This document shows, piece by piece, positions 35,001 through 42,682 of a stretch of DNA of 64,000 nucleotides (position 1 is its first letter; every line of letters begins with the position of its first letter). This DNA comes from Bacteroidota bacterium. Its GTDB lineage: Bacteria > Bacteroidota > Bacteroidia > Flavobacteriales > Flavobacteriaceae. The stretch spans positions 372,001 to 436,000 of the forward strand of contig JAEXIT010000004.1 in NCBI GenBank assembly GCA_023446155.1, written 5' to 3'. The notes beneath the pieces were generated by a model, which worked only from the letters and a program-made list of their open reading frames with translations, did no database searches and was not told the origin of the DNA. A program made the position numbers and the translations under genes.

Positions 35001-35050
35001 AACAGCTGCAAACGGTAGTGGCACAATTAAAAAAATACGAACTCGATTAA
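32015..35050 (+). CDS. Hybrid sensor histidine kinase (PAS x3, HisKA, HATPase, REC, Hpt)
   Basis: A 1011-aa soluble sensor; no transmembrane segment is seen. After a ~130-residue helical N-terminus come three PAS domains (approx. 135-245, 260-380, 385-505), a HisKA dimerisation domain with phospho-accepting His530 (MSHEIRTPLNA), an HATPase_c domain (NLLGNAIKFT, DTGIGM, GGTGLGMFI), a receiver domain with phospho-acceptor Asp820 (IILMDIQMPEMDG) and a C-terminal Hpt domain with His953 (VHKIRPSVESL). It therefore holds a full intramolecular phosphorelay and needs an external response regulator for output. It is translationally coupled to the FIST protein, which likely supplies the input signal. 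Confidence 0.95.
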   Translation: MIMTYHKLLQRQINKYLPKALRQQHDLTDFLTAIDATYGTYEKEKNIMHHAFQESEREYNEVHDSLKKEYELKKRSIDNLYDSLQQINEAPIAISDQEKNDLLFISGYLSEQINKRKASEESLNHTIQLLKTLLANLQSGIMVEDQNRNLLFANQLFCDFFALGKTPDDLIGTDCKAIVAERCHLFKDPVLFKKRFETIFKNKMMVTNEIMETADGHFFERDHVPILVNGALMGHLWKYTDVTERENALSLIEQSEARNRMIMNAALNAIITIDSKGQIAFWNRQAEKMFGWSQFEIRGKNLAETIIPERYVIKHSEGLKRYLETGEGPVLNKRIELNGLHRSGNEFPIELSILPIEHNGDKFFCAFIQDISERKKAENSLKAQEEKYRNIIANMNMGLIEVDRDENILYANQGFLTISGYELEEILGKYAPDLFMFEEHLELVKTKRKLRENGISNLFQLPVKNKKGEKRWWAISGGPNYDDNGQWIGSIGIHLDITEQKRLEIALKNEKIKAQQASKSKEAFLAQMSHEIRTPLNAIVGFLRELGKQQLTSTQRDYINNSEIASKHLLAIINNVLDISKIEAGEMTLENADFVLENTIGNVITVLSPKAQEKGLTVTKNVAPEVSKVLKGDELRLEQILFNLLGNAIKFTTNGAIRIDCVLEKEETGWQKIRISVQDTGIGMDAGYMKNIFKKFSQEDKAVTTKKYGGTGLGMFITKELVELMKGRIEIESEKGKGTTFHIHLKLEEGNPENIQTAGRKMEPGSLKDISVLLVEDNILNRMVAQNSLKYYNCQVEEAENGLKALEILKVRKFDIILMDIQMPEMDGIEATLAIRNELKLDTPIIALTANAFKTEIDRCYAAGMNDYVTKPFDEALLIGLIAKYTVHDRIPVKEAPERRLYDLDMLRELSGNSTDFVREVVSVFMAQVSELIDCGEQALYDKEFAELGKLVHKIRPSVESLKIHTIAADLKLLEQKTKENPDDPSLVPLYHFVKEQLQTVVAQLKKYELD

Positions 35051-35147
35051 GAGAAGGCATTTCGATGGATATTGTTTTTAAAGGTTTCGTTGAGGTGATC
35101 GCCGAAACCCTTAAAAACGTTGCATCAAAAAAAGCTAGTAAATTCGT

Positions 35148-35900
35148 TTAAAATTCCAATTGCAGGTTCCACTGATGGGTGTGGTTATAGTAAAAAACCG
35201 GATTTGAATGTTCTTCGATTTTTCCGTTATGTAGTACAAACACCTGATCGGCATCTTTGATAGTTTCCGGATTACGGGTAATAATAATAACGGTTTTGTT
35301 TTTTATAAGTTCCTGTTTGGCTTTTTGTAGGTAGATCATATCTACCGGTCCGCAAGGCGTAACGGTTTCATCCAAAAGTAGGACAGGTGTATTTTTAAGT
35401 AGTGCCCGCGCCATCTGAATGCGCAGTTTTTCCTGATCGGAAAGATGGCATTCCGGATGTTGTAAATGCGTATGCATACCATCGGGTAATTCCCAGGCAA
35501 AATCAATAACCCGTGCGTTTTCGAGTGCTTCGAACACTTGTTCGGGGCTGGCTTTCGGATTAGCCGACCAGATGGCGTTGTACAAAGTATCGTCCGGTAA
35601 TGGTGTTGCGGCCGAAATAAGCATAACATAATCCGCTAATTGGTGTTGTGGAATACGGGAAATAGGAATGCCTCCAATTGTAATACGTCCTTTTTTGGAA
35701 TCCCACATTCGGGAGATCAAACCGGCAAGGGTGGTTTTCCCAGAACCGGAAGCACCTACCAAGGCTACCGTATTTTGGTCTTTTATCTGAAAAGAAACAC
35801 GGTCTATAATGTTATGGTCTTTGATATAGCCAAAGCTGACATTCTCAAATCGGATGTCAAATCGGGTAGGGGTGGCAATGGCAGTTTTAAATAGTTTCAT
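35148..35900 (-). CDS. Degenerate stand-alone ABC ATPase domain
   Basis: A 250-aa ABC nucleotide-binding domain without its membrane domain. The Walker A motif GASGSGKTT and Walker B VLLLDET are present, but the signature LSGGQ reads LSDQE and the switch-histidine position reads IITRN instead of the usual xxAHR/xxTHR. The start resembles the second half of an exporter-type ABC subunit (RFDIRFENVSFGY), as found in IrtA/IrtB-like siderophore transporters. It is therefore either a remnant of an exporter that lost its transmembrane part or a domain with a changed role. It lies 22 bases downstream of the siderophore-interacting protein gene and is probably co-transcribed with it. Confidence 0.85.
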   Translation of the reverse strand: MKLFKTAIATPTRFDIRFENVSFGYIKDHNIIDRVSFQIKDQNTVALVGASGSGKTTLAGLISRMWDSKKGRITIGGIPISRIPQHQLADYVMLISAATPLPDDTLYNAIWSANPKASPEQVFEALENARVIDFAWELPDGMHTHLQHPECHLSDQEKLRIQMARALLKNTPVLLLDETVTPCGPVDMIYLQKAKQELIKNKTVIIITRNPETIKDADQVFVLHNGKIEEHSNPVFYYNHTHQWNLQLEF

Positions 35901-35922
35901 GATTGTTGGTTAGGGTAAATTC

Positions 35923-36750
35923 CTATACGGATTGGTGTTCTTCACGGCGTTCTATAGCCGATTGGTCTTCACTTGTTCCGAACTTCCAATAGGAATAGGC
36001 ATATAATTCTTCTTTGGTCCAGTTTTGTTCTTTACGGAGGTAATTCCGTATCGCTTTAACGGCCGAAAATTCTGCAGCGACATAACCAAAACGGCGCGTT
36101 GTGGCTTCGGGTAAGACGATCTCCCGAATTCGGTCTTGTAGGATGGTATTTTGTAAATTGTCGCCGTAGAAATGCCAGTTCACAACCACTTTCGAGCGGG
36201 TTTGTATCGGTTGGATTTCCTGCGGATTTTCAACCAGAATATGCGCTACGCCAGGGGTATTTTCCGGAAGTTCTTCCAAGATAGCGCTGATCACCGGAAT
36301 GGCGGTGGCATCACCAGCCAGTAAATACCAGTCGGCTTCCGGATAGAGTTCGGTTTTTAAACCATACATCGCTATTCCCAGTATATCGTCTTCTTTGGCA
36401 TGCATCGCCCAGGCCGAAGCCGGTCCGTTATCGCCATGCGCCACAAAGTCAATATACATTTCGTTTTTTTCCAAATCGATGCCACGATGCGTATAGGTGC
36501 GCACTACCGGACTCACTTCGGGTAGTAATGGTGACCATTTGCCGTTTTCGAAGGTCGGAAAATGAATTTCCGTAATACCTGTCGGCGGAATAAAAATTTT
36601 ATTGTTTTCCCCAATTGTCGCAGCAGCAAATCTTGGAACATCCGCGCCGGTTAGTGTAATTCTTAAATAATGGGGCGTTATATAGGTTTTATGCTTGACT
36701 TTTAACGTCGCATTAATAATGTGTTGTGCTTTATTTTCTTTCTTTGCCAT
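35923..36750 (-). CDS. Siderophore-interacting protein (FAD-linked ferric reductase)
   Basis: A 275-aa protein of the SIP/ViuB family, which reduces ferric siderophores in the cytoplasm. The N-terminal FAD-binding barrel includes YLRITLTGADVPRF, PVVRTYTHRGIDLEKNEM (R-x-Y-T/S FAD motif) and FVAHGDNGPASAWAMHAK (GPAS.WA motif). The C-terminal NAD(P)H domain shows YLLAGDATAIPVISAIL and the final helix EELYAYSYWKFGTSEDQ. It precedes a degenerate ABC ATPase and is divergent from an AraC regulator, an arrangement typical of iron-scavenging loci. FUR control is likely in principle, but no Fur box was identified by eye. Confidence 0.94.
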   Translation of the reverse strand: MAKKENKAQHIINATLKVKHKTYITPHYLRITLTGADVPRFAAATIGENNKIFIPPTGITEIHFPTFENGKWSPLLPEVSPVVRTYTHRGIDLEKNEMYIDFVAHGDNGPASAWAMHAKEDDILGIAMYGLKTELYPEADWYLLAGDATAIPVISAILEELPENTPGVAHILVENPQEIQPIQTRSKVVVNWHFYGDNLQNTILQDRIREIVLPEATTRRFGYVAAEFSAVKAIRNYLRKEQNWTKEELYAYSYWKFGTSEDQSAIERREEHQSV

Positions 36751-36879
36751 GGGTCTCGCGGTTATTTAATTTATTATTTAGATTGTTTCTAAATAAATTA
36801 TATCTTTGACAAAGTTCTGTTTTATCGGTTTTTAAGGTGTACTCAAAACGGATTATCAATTACTCAAAACGGATTATTT

Positions 36880-37872
36880 ATGAAAATGACGATTACCAAT
36901 ACCGATCTGAACGATATACTGTTGGAACGGGAACTACCTCAGAATTTTAAAAGCGAAGAAGCGTATAACGAGCAACGAATCTCGATTGAACATCCGAAGT
37001 TCGGTTCTTCGGATATCCTGGATTTGTGGTTTGAAGGGATCCATATCACCAAAGGGCAGACGTATGTCAAAGAAGATCTTTCGCTAAAGGTAGAGAGTAA
37101 TTATTCGGTTGTGGAAATGCATTTTGCCCTCAGCGGAAGTAGCATGGCTACGACAAAACAATCCCGGGAGTTGATTCATTTTAAACCGCAGGAGCACAAT
37201 CTGATGTATGCAAAAGATTTCGAGGGTTTCTTTAATTTTAAAAAGCAAAATGAAGCCAACGATTTTTTTGAGGTTCATTTTACGGAAGAGTATTTTAAGC
37301 GTTTTGCGAGTATCGGAAATTCGGATATGGATGCTTTTTTTGCCGCTATGGATAAAGGTACGATGACGATGGTGCGTAAGCAGAATATGAGTATTACACC
37401 GCAAATGAATCGGATTATTTCGGAGATTATCAATAGTAAGCATTCCGGTTTGCTGAAAAGGTTGTTTATCGAGTCGAAGGCAATCGAGTTGTTTATGCTA
37501 CAGGTGGCACAGTTGGAACAGCAATCGTCCGAAAAAAAGCAGTCGATGAAAGCACAGGATATCGAAAAAATACATTACGCCAAAACCTTGTTGGAGCAAA
37601 ATATCAGTAACCCGTATACGTTGGTCGAATTGGCACACGAGGTGGGTTTAAACGATTTTAAGTTGAAAAAAGGGTTTAAGGAAGTTTTTAATACAACGGT
37701 TTTCGGTTATCTGCACGAGCTGCGGATGCAAAAAGCAAAATACCTTTTACTGGATCAAAAACGTACTATTACTGAGGTGGCGGATTATTGCGGATACGAA
37801 TATGTGCAACATTTTATAACGGCTTTCCGGAAAAAATTTGGAATTACGCCGGGGAAGCTGGTATTAGAGTAA
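36880..37872 (+). CDS. AraC-family transcriptional regulator
   Basis: A 330-aa regulator with a unique N-terminal sensor domain (~1-230) and a C-terminal AraC-type double helix-turn-helix (NPYTLVELAHEVGLNDFKLK, KEVFNTTVFGYLHELRMQKAKYLL and VADYCGYEYVQHFITAFRKKFGITPG). It is of the PchR/siderophore-regulator size class. It is divergent from the SIP gene with 129 bases between the start codons. It probably activates that unit in the presence of a ferric siderophore (inference by analogy with PchR). Confidence 0.92.
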   Translation: MKMTITNTDLNDILLERELPQNFKSEEAYNEQRISIEHPKFGSSDILDLWFEGIHITKGQTYVKEDLSLKVESNYSVVEMHFALSGSSMATTKQSRELIHFKPQEHNLMYAKDFEGFFNFKKQNEANDFFEVHFTEEYFKRFASIGNSDMDAFFAAMDKGTMTMVRKQNMSITPQMNRIISEIINSKHSGLLKRLFIESKAIELFMLQVAQLEQQSSEKKQSMKAQDIEKIHYAKTLLEQNISNPYTLVELAHEVGLNDFKLKKGFKEVFNTTVFGYLHELRMQKAKYLLLDQKRTITEVADYCGYEYVQHFITAFRKKFGITPGKLVLE

Positions 37873-37873
37873 A

Positions 37874-37904
37874 GAAACAAGAAACAAGAAACAAGAAACA
37901 AGAG
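37874..37904. repeat. Short 7-bp tandem repeat (AAGAAAC x4)
   Basis: Four-fold AAGAAAC tandem directly after the AraC stop codon. It is simple sequence with no coding role; a slipped-strand hotspot is possible. Confidence 0.7.
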
Positions 37905-37905
37905 A

Positions 37906-38062
37906 AAAGAGGTTTGTGTTATTTTGAATGCTGAATTTTAAATTTTGAATGCGCTGTGCCGGATGATGCTTTGGGTTGTTTTTAAATTGGAGAGACAAGA
38001 ATAAAGAAGCAAGAATAAAGAGGTTTGTGTTATTTTGAATGCTGAATTTTAAATTTTGAATG
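37906..38062. repeat. 46-bp direct repeat pair in an intergenic region
   Basis: Copies at 37906-37951 and 38017-38062 are identical for 46 bases (offset 111) and are followed by further, weaker similarity (GTGCCGGATGATGC versus GTACCGGATAATCC). Each copy contains TTGAATGCTGAATTTTAA, itself built of TTTTGAATG direct repeats. No coding potential is seen. Confidence 0.85.
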
Positions 38063-38099
38063 TCGTTGTACCGGATAATCCTTATGTATACAACCTGTT

Positions 38100-39467
38100 T
38101 TAAACATGCGGTAATTCGATCGTAAAAGTACTTCCTTCGTTGGGTTCGGAGACTACGGAAATCGTGCCGTTGTGGAGCGCAATGATCTTCTGAGTGAGCG
38201 AAAGTCCGATTCCGTTTCCGTTGGCAAATCCTTTGTTGTCGCCTCTAAAAAACGGGGTAAAAATATTCGGTAAATTGTCCGGAGCAATTCCGATACCATT
38301 ATCCCGAAAACGGATAATTGTTTTGTCTTTAAAGTAGGTAATCGCGATCGTGCTTTCGCTTGGTTTCGAAAATTTACAGCCGTTTTCAATCAGGTTCATA
38401 AAAGCTACTTTTAGCAAATATTCGTTTCCTCTTACCGAAATAAAATCGTCGTCTTCAATTTCCTTTTCAAAGATGAGGTTTACTTTAAATTCAGGTTGGT
38501 TGTGTAATACATCGTTTCGGGCATCCAATAATACTTCGTCCAATCGGATCTCCTTCTGGACAATTTCGGTCTGATCGTAATTGGCTTTGGCCAAATCCAA
38601 CAGACTATTGGACAGTCGGACCAGTTTTTGGGCATCGTTAATCGCATTGTCGATCGATTTCCGGTATTCTTCGTTGGTACGCAGGTTCCCGGTAGATAAT
38701 TGTAATTCGGTCAACATAGCTGTTAAGGGCGTTCGCAGTTCGTGCGAAATATTCGATACAAAATCTTTTTGTGCGTCAAATGACTTCTCCAGTCGGTCGA
38801 GCATTTGATTAAAAGTAGTGGCCAGTTCGGCAATTTCGTCTTTGTTTTTAGGAAGTTGTACCCGCAAATCCAAATTGGTGGCGGATATTTCTTTTACATT
38901 GGCCACAATATTGGTCATAGGCGACAAGGCCTTACGCGAAAAAATGCGCCCCATGATATAAATAAAAATAATGGACGACAAGAATACAATCAGGATGTTC
39001 CTTTTGGCGATATAGGTTTTATGATACCCATTTAAATCGTAGGCCGCGGCCATGATAATATAATTTTTCCCCTCATGTTCGTATCGCATTCCAATGGCTT
39101 GCCATTTGTCGAGGTAAAAACGGATTTCTTTTTTCTTTAAAACCGAATTCAACATTTTGGTGTTCTCTTTAACCACGTCAATATTTGCATCATCATGGTA
39201 CAAAAGACTGTAATGATCATCATATATAGCGACTTCCACCTCGTTGATGATCGACCGGTTGTTGGTATAAATCGCTTGTAGGGTTTTGGTGTCGATTTTG
39301 GCTTTAAAAAAGAGATTGGCTTTGGTGAGTGCTTCTTTATGAAGGGTTCTGTAAAAGGTATTCTCCCGGTTTTTTTCGCTGGTTACATAGATGATCACTG
39401 CAAATACCAATAATATGGATGCTGTCAGAAAGGTAAACAATAAACTCAGTCGGTTTTGTATCGTCAT
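38100..39467 (-). CDS. Sensor histidine kinase (HAMP, HisKA, HATPase)
   Basis: A 455-aa inner-membrane kinase. Two transmembrane helices flank a ~130-residue periplasmic sensor region; the second ends near IIFIYIMGRIFSRKAL. A HAMP domain follows (SPMTNIVANVKEISATNLDLRV), then HisKA with phospho-accepting His242 (NISHELRTPLTAML), and HATPase_c with N box NLIENGCKFS, G1 box DNGIGI and GNGIGLSLTQ. Its ATG follows directly after the TAG of the response-regulator gene (no gap), so the two form one operon and signalling pair. Ligand is unknown; the overall layout resembles CusS/BaeS-type envelope or metal sensors. Confidence 0.95.
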   Translation of the reverse strand: MTIQNRLSLLFTFLTASILLVFAVIIYVTSEKNRENTFYRTLHKEALTKANLFFKAKIDTKTLQAIYTNNRSIINEVEVAIYDDHYSLLYHDDANIDVVKENTKMLNSVLKKKEIRFYLDKWQAIGMRYEHEGKNYIIMAAAYDLNGYHKTYIAKRNILIVFLSSIIFIYIMGRIFSRKALSPMTNIVANVKEISATNLDLRVQLPKNKDEIAELATTFNQMLDRLEKSFDAQKDFVSNISHELRTPLTAMLTELQLSTGNLRTNEEYRKSIDNAINDAQKLVRLSNSLLDLAKANYDQTEIVQKEIRLDEVLLDARNDVLHNQPEFKVNLIFEKEIEDDDFISVRGNEYLLKVAFMNLIENGCKFSKPSESTIAITYFKDKTIIRFRDNGIGIAPDNLPNIFTPFFRGDNKGFANGNGIGLSLTQKIIALHNGTISVVSEPNEGSTFTIELPHV

Positions 39468-40157
39468 CTAGGTATCGCTTTCCAGTTTTAAAATAAAGCC
39501 CATTCCGGATTTGGTATGGATCAGTTTGTTGTCGAAATCCTTGTCTATTTTTTTGCGAAGGTAATTGATGTATACGTCAATAAAGTTCGTTCCGGTGTCA
39601 AAATGGGTATTCCATACTTTTTCGGCGATTTCGGTACGACTCAAAACCCGTTCGGCATGCTGCATCATATATTCCAGGAGTTTGAACTCTTTTGGCGTCA
39701 AACTGATTTCTTTTCCGGCACGTCGGATGGTTTTGGTGTTGTAATTCAGTTCGAGATCCTGATAGGTAAGTTTATCGGTATAATTGGCCGCCGAACTACT
39801 TCGTTTGAGCAACGCCCGGATGCGTACGAGTAATTCCCGGAAGTCAAATGGTTTTACCAGATAATCGTCGGCACCGGCATCAAATCCGTCTACTTTATCA
39901 TCGGTAGTACCCAGTGCTGTGAGCATGATAATCGGAAGACCGGGATTGCTTTTGCGTATCGAAAGACACAAATCGATTCCGCTGATTTTCGGTAAAATAA
40001 TATCGGTAATCACCAAATCGTAGGTGTTGTACAGGGAGAGTTTTTTCCCCATCTCGCCATCGTAGGCCAGTTGGGTATCAAAACCTTCTTCATCCAAACC
40101 TCTTTTGAGTAATTCGGCTACCCGGGTATCGTCTTCAACAATTAAAATTTTCGGCAT
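39468..40157 (-). CDS. OmpR-family response regulator
   Basis: A 229-aa two-component regulator. The receiver domain has the acidic pair at residues 9-10 (IVEDDTRV), phospho-acceptor Asp52 (VITDIILP), the switch Thr (MLTALGT) and Lys in the YLVKPFDF loop. The C-terminal ~100 residues are a winged helix (SLTPKEFKLLEYMM, RTEIAEKVWNTHFDTGTNFIDVYINYLRKK). Its cognate kinase gene follows immediately. It is preceded by a ~130-base gap to the DUF3276 gene, which contains that gene's terminator, so it has its own promoter region. Confidence 0.96.
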   Translation of the reverse strand: MPKILIVEDDTRVAELLKRGLDEEGFDTQLAYDGEMGKKLSLYNTYDLVITDIILPKISGIDLCLSIRKSNPGLPIIMLTALGTTDDKVDGFDAGADDYLVKPFDFRELLVRIRALLKRSSSAANYTDKLTYQDLELNYNTKTIRRAGKEISLTPKEFKLLEYMMQHAERVLSRTEIAEKVWNTHFDTGTNFIDVYINYLRKKIDKDFDNKLIHTKSGMGFILKLESDT

Positions 40158-40236
40158 GTTCGTCTGGACTTACAAGTTGACTATAACAAAAGTAAACTTT
40201 ATAGCGATAGAAAACTAGGGTATTAAAAAAAGAAAA

Positions 40237-40262
40237 GCCTGAAAATAGGATTATTTTCAGGC
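40237..40262 (-). terminator. Terminator after the DUF3276 gene
   Basis: Perfect 11-bp stem (GCCTGAAAATA / TATTTTCAGGC) with a 4-base loop; on the minus strand it is followed by TTTTCTTTTTTT. Confidence 0.9.
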
Positions 40263-40288
40263 CAGATAGCGTACTGTTTTATTCAATA

Positions 40289-40663
40289 TTAAATGTCGTC
40301 AAAGTCAATATCAGTGAAACTTCCGGAAGACGTACCATCTTCTGTTTTTTCAGAAAAATACTCTTTTTTAAAGTCTTTCTGATGTCTTTCTGAAATTACT
40401 TCTTCTCCCTTATGATTTAATACATACGAAGTCATTTCGTTTAAGATGTCTTTGAAAGCGGCAAAATCTTCTTTATATAAATAAATTTTGTGTTTCTTGA
40501 AATGGAATGAGCCATCATCTTCGGTGAATTTTTTACTTTCTGTAATCGTAATGTAATAATCATCAGCCTTTGTCGCTCTCACATCGAAGAAATACGTTCT
40601 TCTTCCTGCGCGTAAAACTTTAGAAAAAATTTCTTCTTTTTCTAACATTTCATTTTCTCTCAT
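40289..40663 (-). CDS. DUF3276 PUR-alpha-like nucleic-acid-binding protein
   Basis: A 124-aa protein. The pattern EEIFSKVLRAGRRTYFFDVRATKADDYYITITESKK, seen over two motifs, and HKIYLYKEDFAAFKDIL are characteristic of DUF3276/PUR repeats, which form a Whirly-like fold binding single-stranded RNA or DNA. The C-terminal tail is acidic and low-complexity (GTSSGSFTDIDFDDI). Close relatives in Borrelia (EbfC-associated BpuR) regulate gene expression; the role in Bacteroidota is not established. It is followed by a strong terminator and preceded by the ABC exporter gene. Confidence 0.92.
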   Translation of the reverse strand: MRENEMLEKEEIFSKVLRAGRRTYFFDVRATKADDYYITITESKKFTEDDGSFHFKKHKIYLYKEDFAAFKDILNEMTSYVLNHKGEEVISERHQKDFKKEYFSEKTEDGTSSGSFTDIDFDDI

Positions 40664-40735
40664 AATCCTTCAGTCAATAATTTATGGTGTTAAGTAGAAC
40701 TCAAAAATCTAAAAAAAAACCAAAAAAACCAACAT

Positions 40736-42484
40736 TTATTGTAATTCTTTTTCCGAAAGTTGTTTAAAGTAGAGGTCTTTGTAGTAGCCGTCCTGGTTTA
40801 CCAGTTGATTATGAGTTCCTTGCTGAATTATTTTTCCGTTATCCAGGATGATAATCTGATCGGCATTTTTAGCGGAAGACACCCGATGACTAACGATTAT
40901 TGTAGTTTTATCTTTACAAAAATCCATTAAATTGCTTAAAATTGCCTCTTCGGTCTCGGTATCCACTGCCGACAAGCAATCGTCCAAAAGTAGGATGGGA
41001 GCATTTTTGATTAGTGCTCTGGCAATCGATACCCGTTGCTTTTGTCCACCCGATAAAGTGATCCCTCTTTCCCCTAAAACCGTGTCGTATTGGTTTTTAA
41101 ATTTGACAATATTTTTATGAACTACCGCTTTTTTGGCCGCATCGATCACTTCCTCATCGGTTGCCGCTTCATTTCCAAATTTAATGTTGTTTTTAATCGT
41201 ATCCGAAAACAGGAAAGCATCCTGAGGGACAAAACCGATATGATTTCGGACATCAAACAGGTTTAACGAACGAATATCGCTGCCGTCGATTTTTACAGCG
41301 CCTTCGTTTACATCGTATAAACGGCTGATCAATGAAAGCAATGTCGATTTCCCAGAACCGGTTTTTCCTAATATGGCTAATGTCTGACCTTTTTTGATCT
41401 GCAGGTTTACATTCTTAAGGGCGGTAATAGTTGTATCTTCGTAAGTGAAGGTTACATTTTCGAAAGTGATTTCACCATTAACCGGGGTAGGTTCCGGTAC
41501 TGTATTCTGGATTTCCGGTTTGATCTTAAGGAATTCATTGATTCGTTTTTGCGAAGCTTCGGCTTCCTGAACCATTGAGGATACCCATCCTAATGATGCT
41601 ACCGGCCATGTTAGCATATTAATATAAAGGATAAATTGTGCGATTACACCGATATCCGGAATACTACCGTTTATATACATCATCCCGCCAACATATACCA
41701 CCACCAGGTTGCTGGCTCCGATTAACAGGATCATTAACGGACCAAACAACGCATTGGCTTTAGCCAGACGCATGTTTTTGTCTTTACTTTCCTGGGATAA
41801 GGCGGTAAAATCGTCCTGTTTTTCATTTTCAATGGAGTAGGCCTTAATCACGCGGATACCGGAAAACATTTCCTGAGTGAAGGTCGATAGTTTGGAAAGG
41901 TTTTGCTGATACGTAGTGCTTCGTTTGTTGATTTCGGAGCTGATTTTAAAAATGCTATACGCCAGAATCGGCAATGGCAAAAGGGAATAGAGGGTAAGTT
42001 CCGGTGAGATAATATACATCTGTACCGTTACTACGGCGAAACGTATAAAGGTATTGATCGAATACATAACGGCGGGACCTACATATTGGCGGACTTTACC
42101 CACATCTTCGCTGATACGGTTCATCAGGTCGCCGGTTCTGTTTTTTTTGTAGAAGTTTTGCGACAGATTTTCGTATTGTCGGAATACTTCGTTTTTAAGA
42201 TCGAATTCAATATGACGCGACATTACAATGAGTGTCTGACGCATTAAAAAGGTTAGAAAACCGGCAATTAAAGTAGTAACGATAACGAGAATAATGTTTT
42301 CCATCAGGAGTTGACGTACCGTATCCGGATTCAGTTTGCTGTTTTCCAGCGCTTTGATCGAGTCTCCAACCAGTTTTGGGGTATATAAAGTGAAGAATTG
42401 CGCTACGATTGTGATAATAACACCGATTAAAAATCGGTATTTATATTTGATGAAGTATTTGTTTAAATATTGAAGTTCTTTCAT
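40736..42484 (-). CDS. ABC exporter, fused permease and ATPase
   Basis: A 582-aa half-transporter of the MsbA/LmrA type. The N-terminal ~320 residues hold six membrane helices with the coupling helix region RTGDLMNRISEDVGKVRQYV. The C-terminal NBD is complete: Walker A LGKTGSGKSTLL, Q-loop IGFVPQDAFLFSDTI, signature ITLSGGQKQRVSIARAL, Walker B APILLLDDCLSAVDTETEE (Asp in place of the catalytic Glu) and switch TIIVSHRVS. The Walker B ending LLLDD with Asp after it is worth noting: the catalytic base is Asp rather than Glu, as in one site of heterodimeric exporters. Substrate is unknown. Confidence 0.93.
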   Translation of the reverse strand: MKELQYLNKYFIKYKYRFLIGVIITIVAQFFTLYTPKLVGDSIKALENSKLNPDTVRQLLMENIILVIVTTLIAGFLTFLMRQTLIVMSRHIEFDLKNEVFRQYENLSQNFYKKNRTGDLMNRISEDVGKVRQYVGPAVMYSINTFIRFAVVTVQMYIISPELTLYSLLPLPILAYSIFKISSEINKRSTTYQQNLSKLSTFTQEMFSGIRVIKAYSIENEKQDDFTALSQESKDKNMRLAKANALFGPLMILLIGASNLVVVYVGGMMYINGSIPDIGVIAQFILYINMLTWPVASLGWVSSMVQEAEASQKRINEFLKIKPEIQNTVPEPTPVNGEITFENVTFTYEDTTITALKNVNLQIKKGQTLAILGKTGSGKSTLLSLISRLYDVNEGAVKIDGSDIRSLNLFDVRNHIGFVPQDAFLFSDTIKNNIKFGNEAATDEEVIDAAKKAVVHKNIVKFKNQYDTVLGERGITLSGGQKQRVSIARALIKNAPILLLDDCLSAVDTETEEAILSNLMDFCKDKTTIIVSHRVSSAKNADQIIILDNGKIIQQGTHNQLVNQDGYYKDLYFKQLSEKELQ

Positions 42485-42644
42485 TTTTTAATCCTGTAGG
42501 TTGTTTTATTGTTTTGTATTCTGTTAAAATGATGTTGTTTTTGATAATGATTTGCAAGGTTGTTTTTGAAAATAATTATTATTGAATAATTAAAAAAAAC
42601 GATTTGTGTTGAATTATTCTGAATATAAGTGTAATTTAGCAGTC

Positions 42645-42652
42645 TATTTTTG
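42645..42652 (+). promoter_or_regulatory. -7 element TATTTTTG for the leucine-dehydrogenase-like gene
   Basis: Exact TAnnTTTG match 30 bases before the ATG at 42683. It overlaps a possible TTG start at 42650, which argues against that start. Confidence 0.5.
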
Positions 42653-42682
42653 AATAAATTTCAACCTCAAAATAAAAAAAAC

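Noticed and set aside
37874..38062. Repeats after the AraC gene as a CRISPR array or attachment site
   Set aside because: Only two long copies, simple-sequence 7-mers, no cas or integrase genes and no tRNA.
42650..42682. TTG start giving an 11-residue longer leucine-type dehydrogenase
   Set aside because: The codon overlaps the TATTTTTG promoter element, so it would not be transcribed or would be leader sequence.
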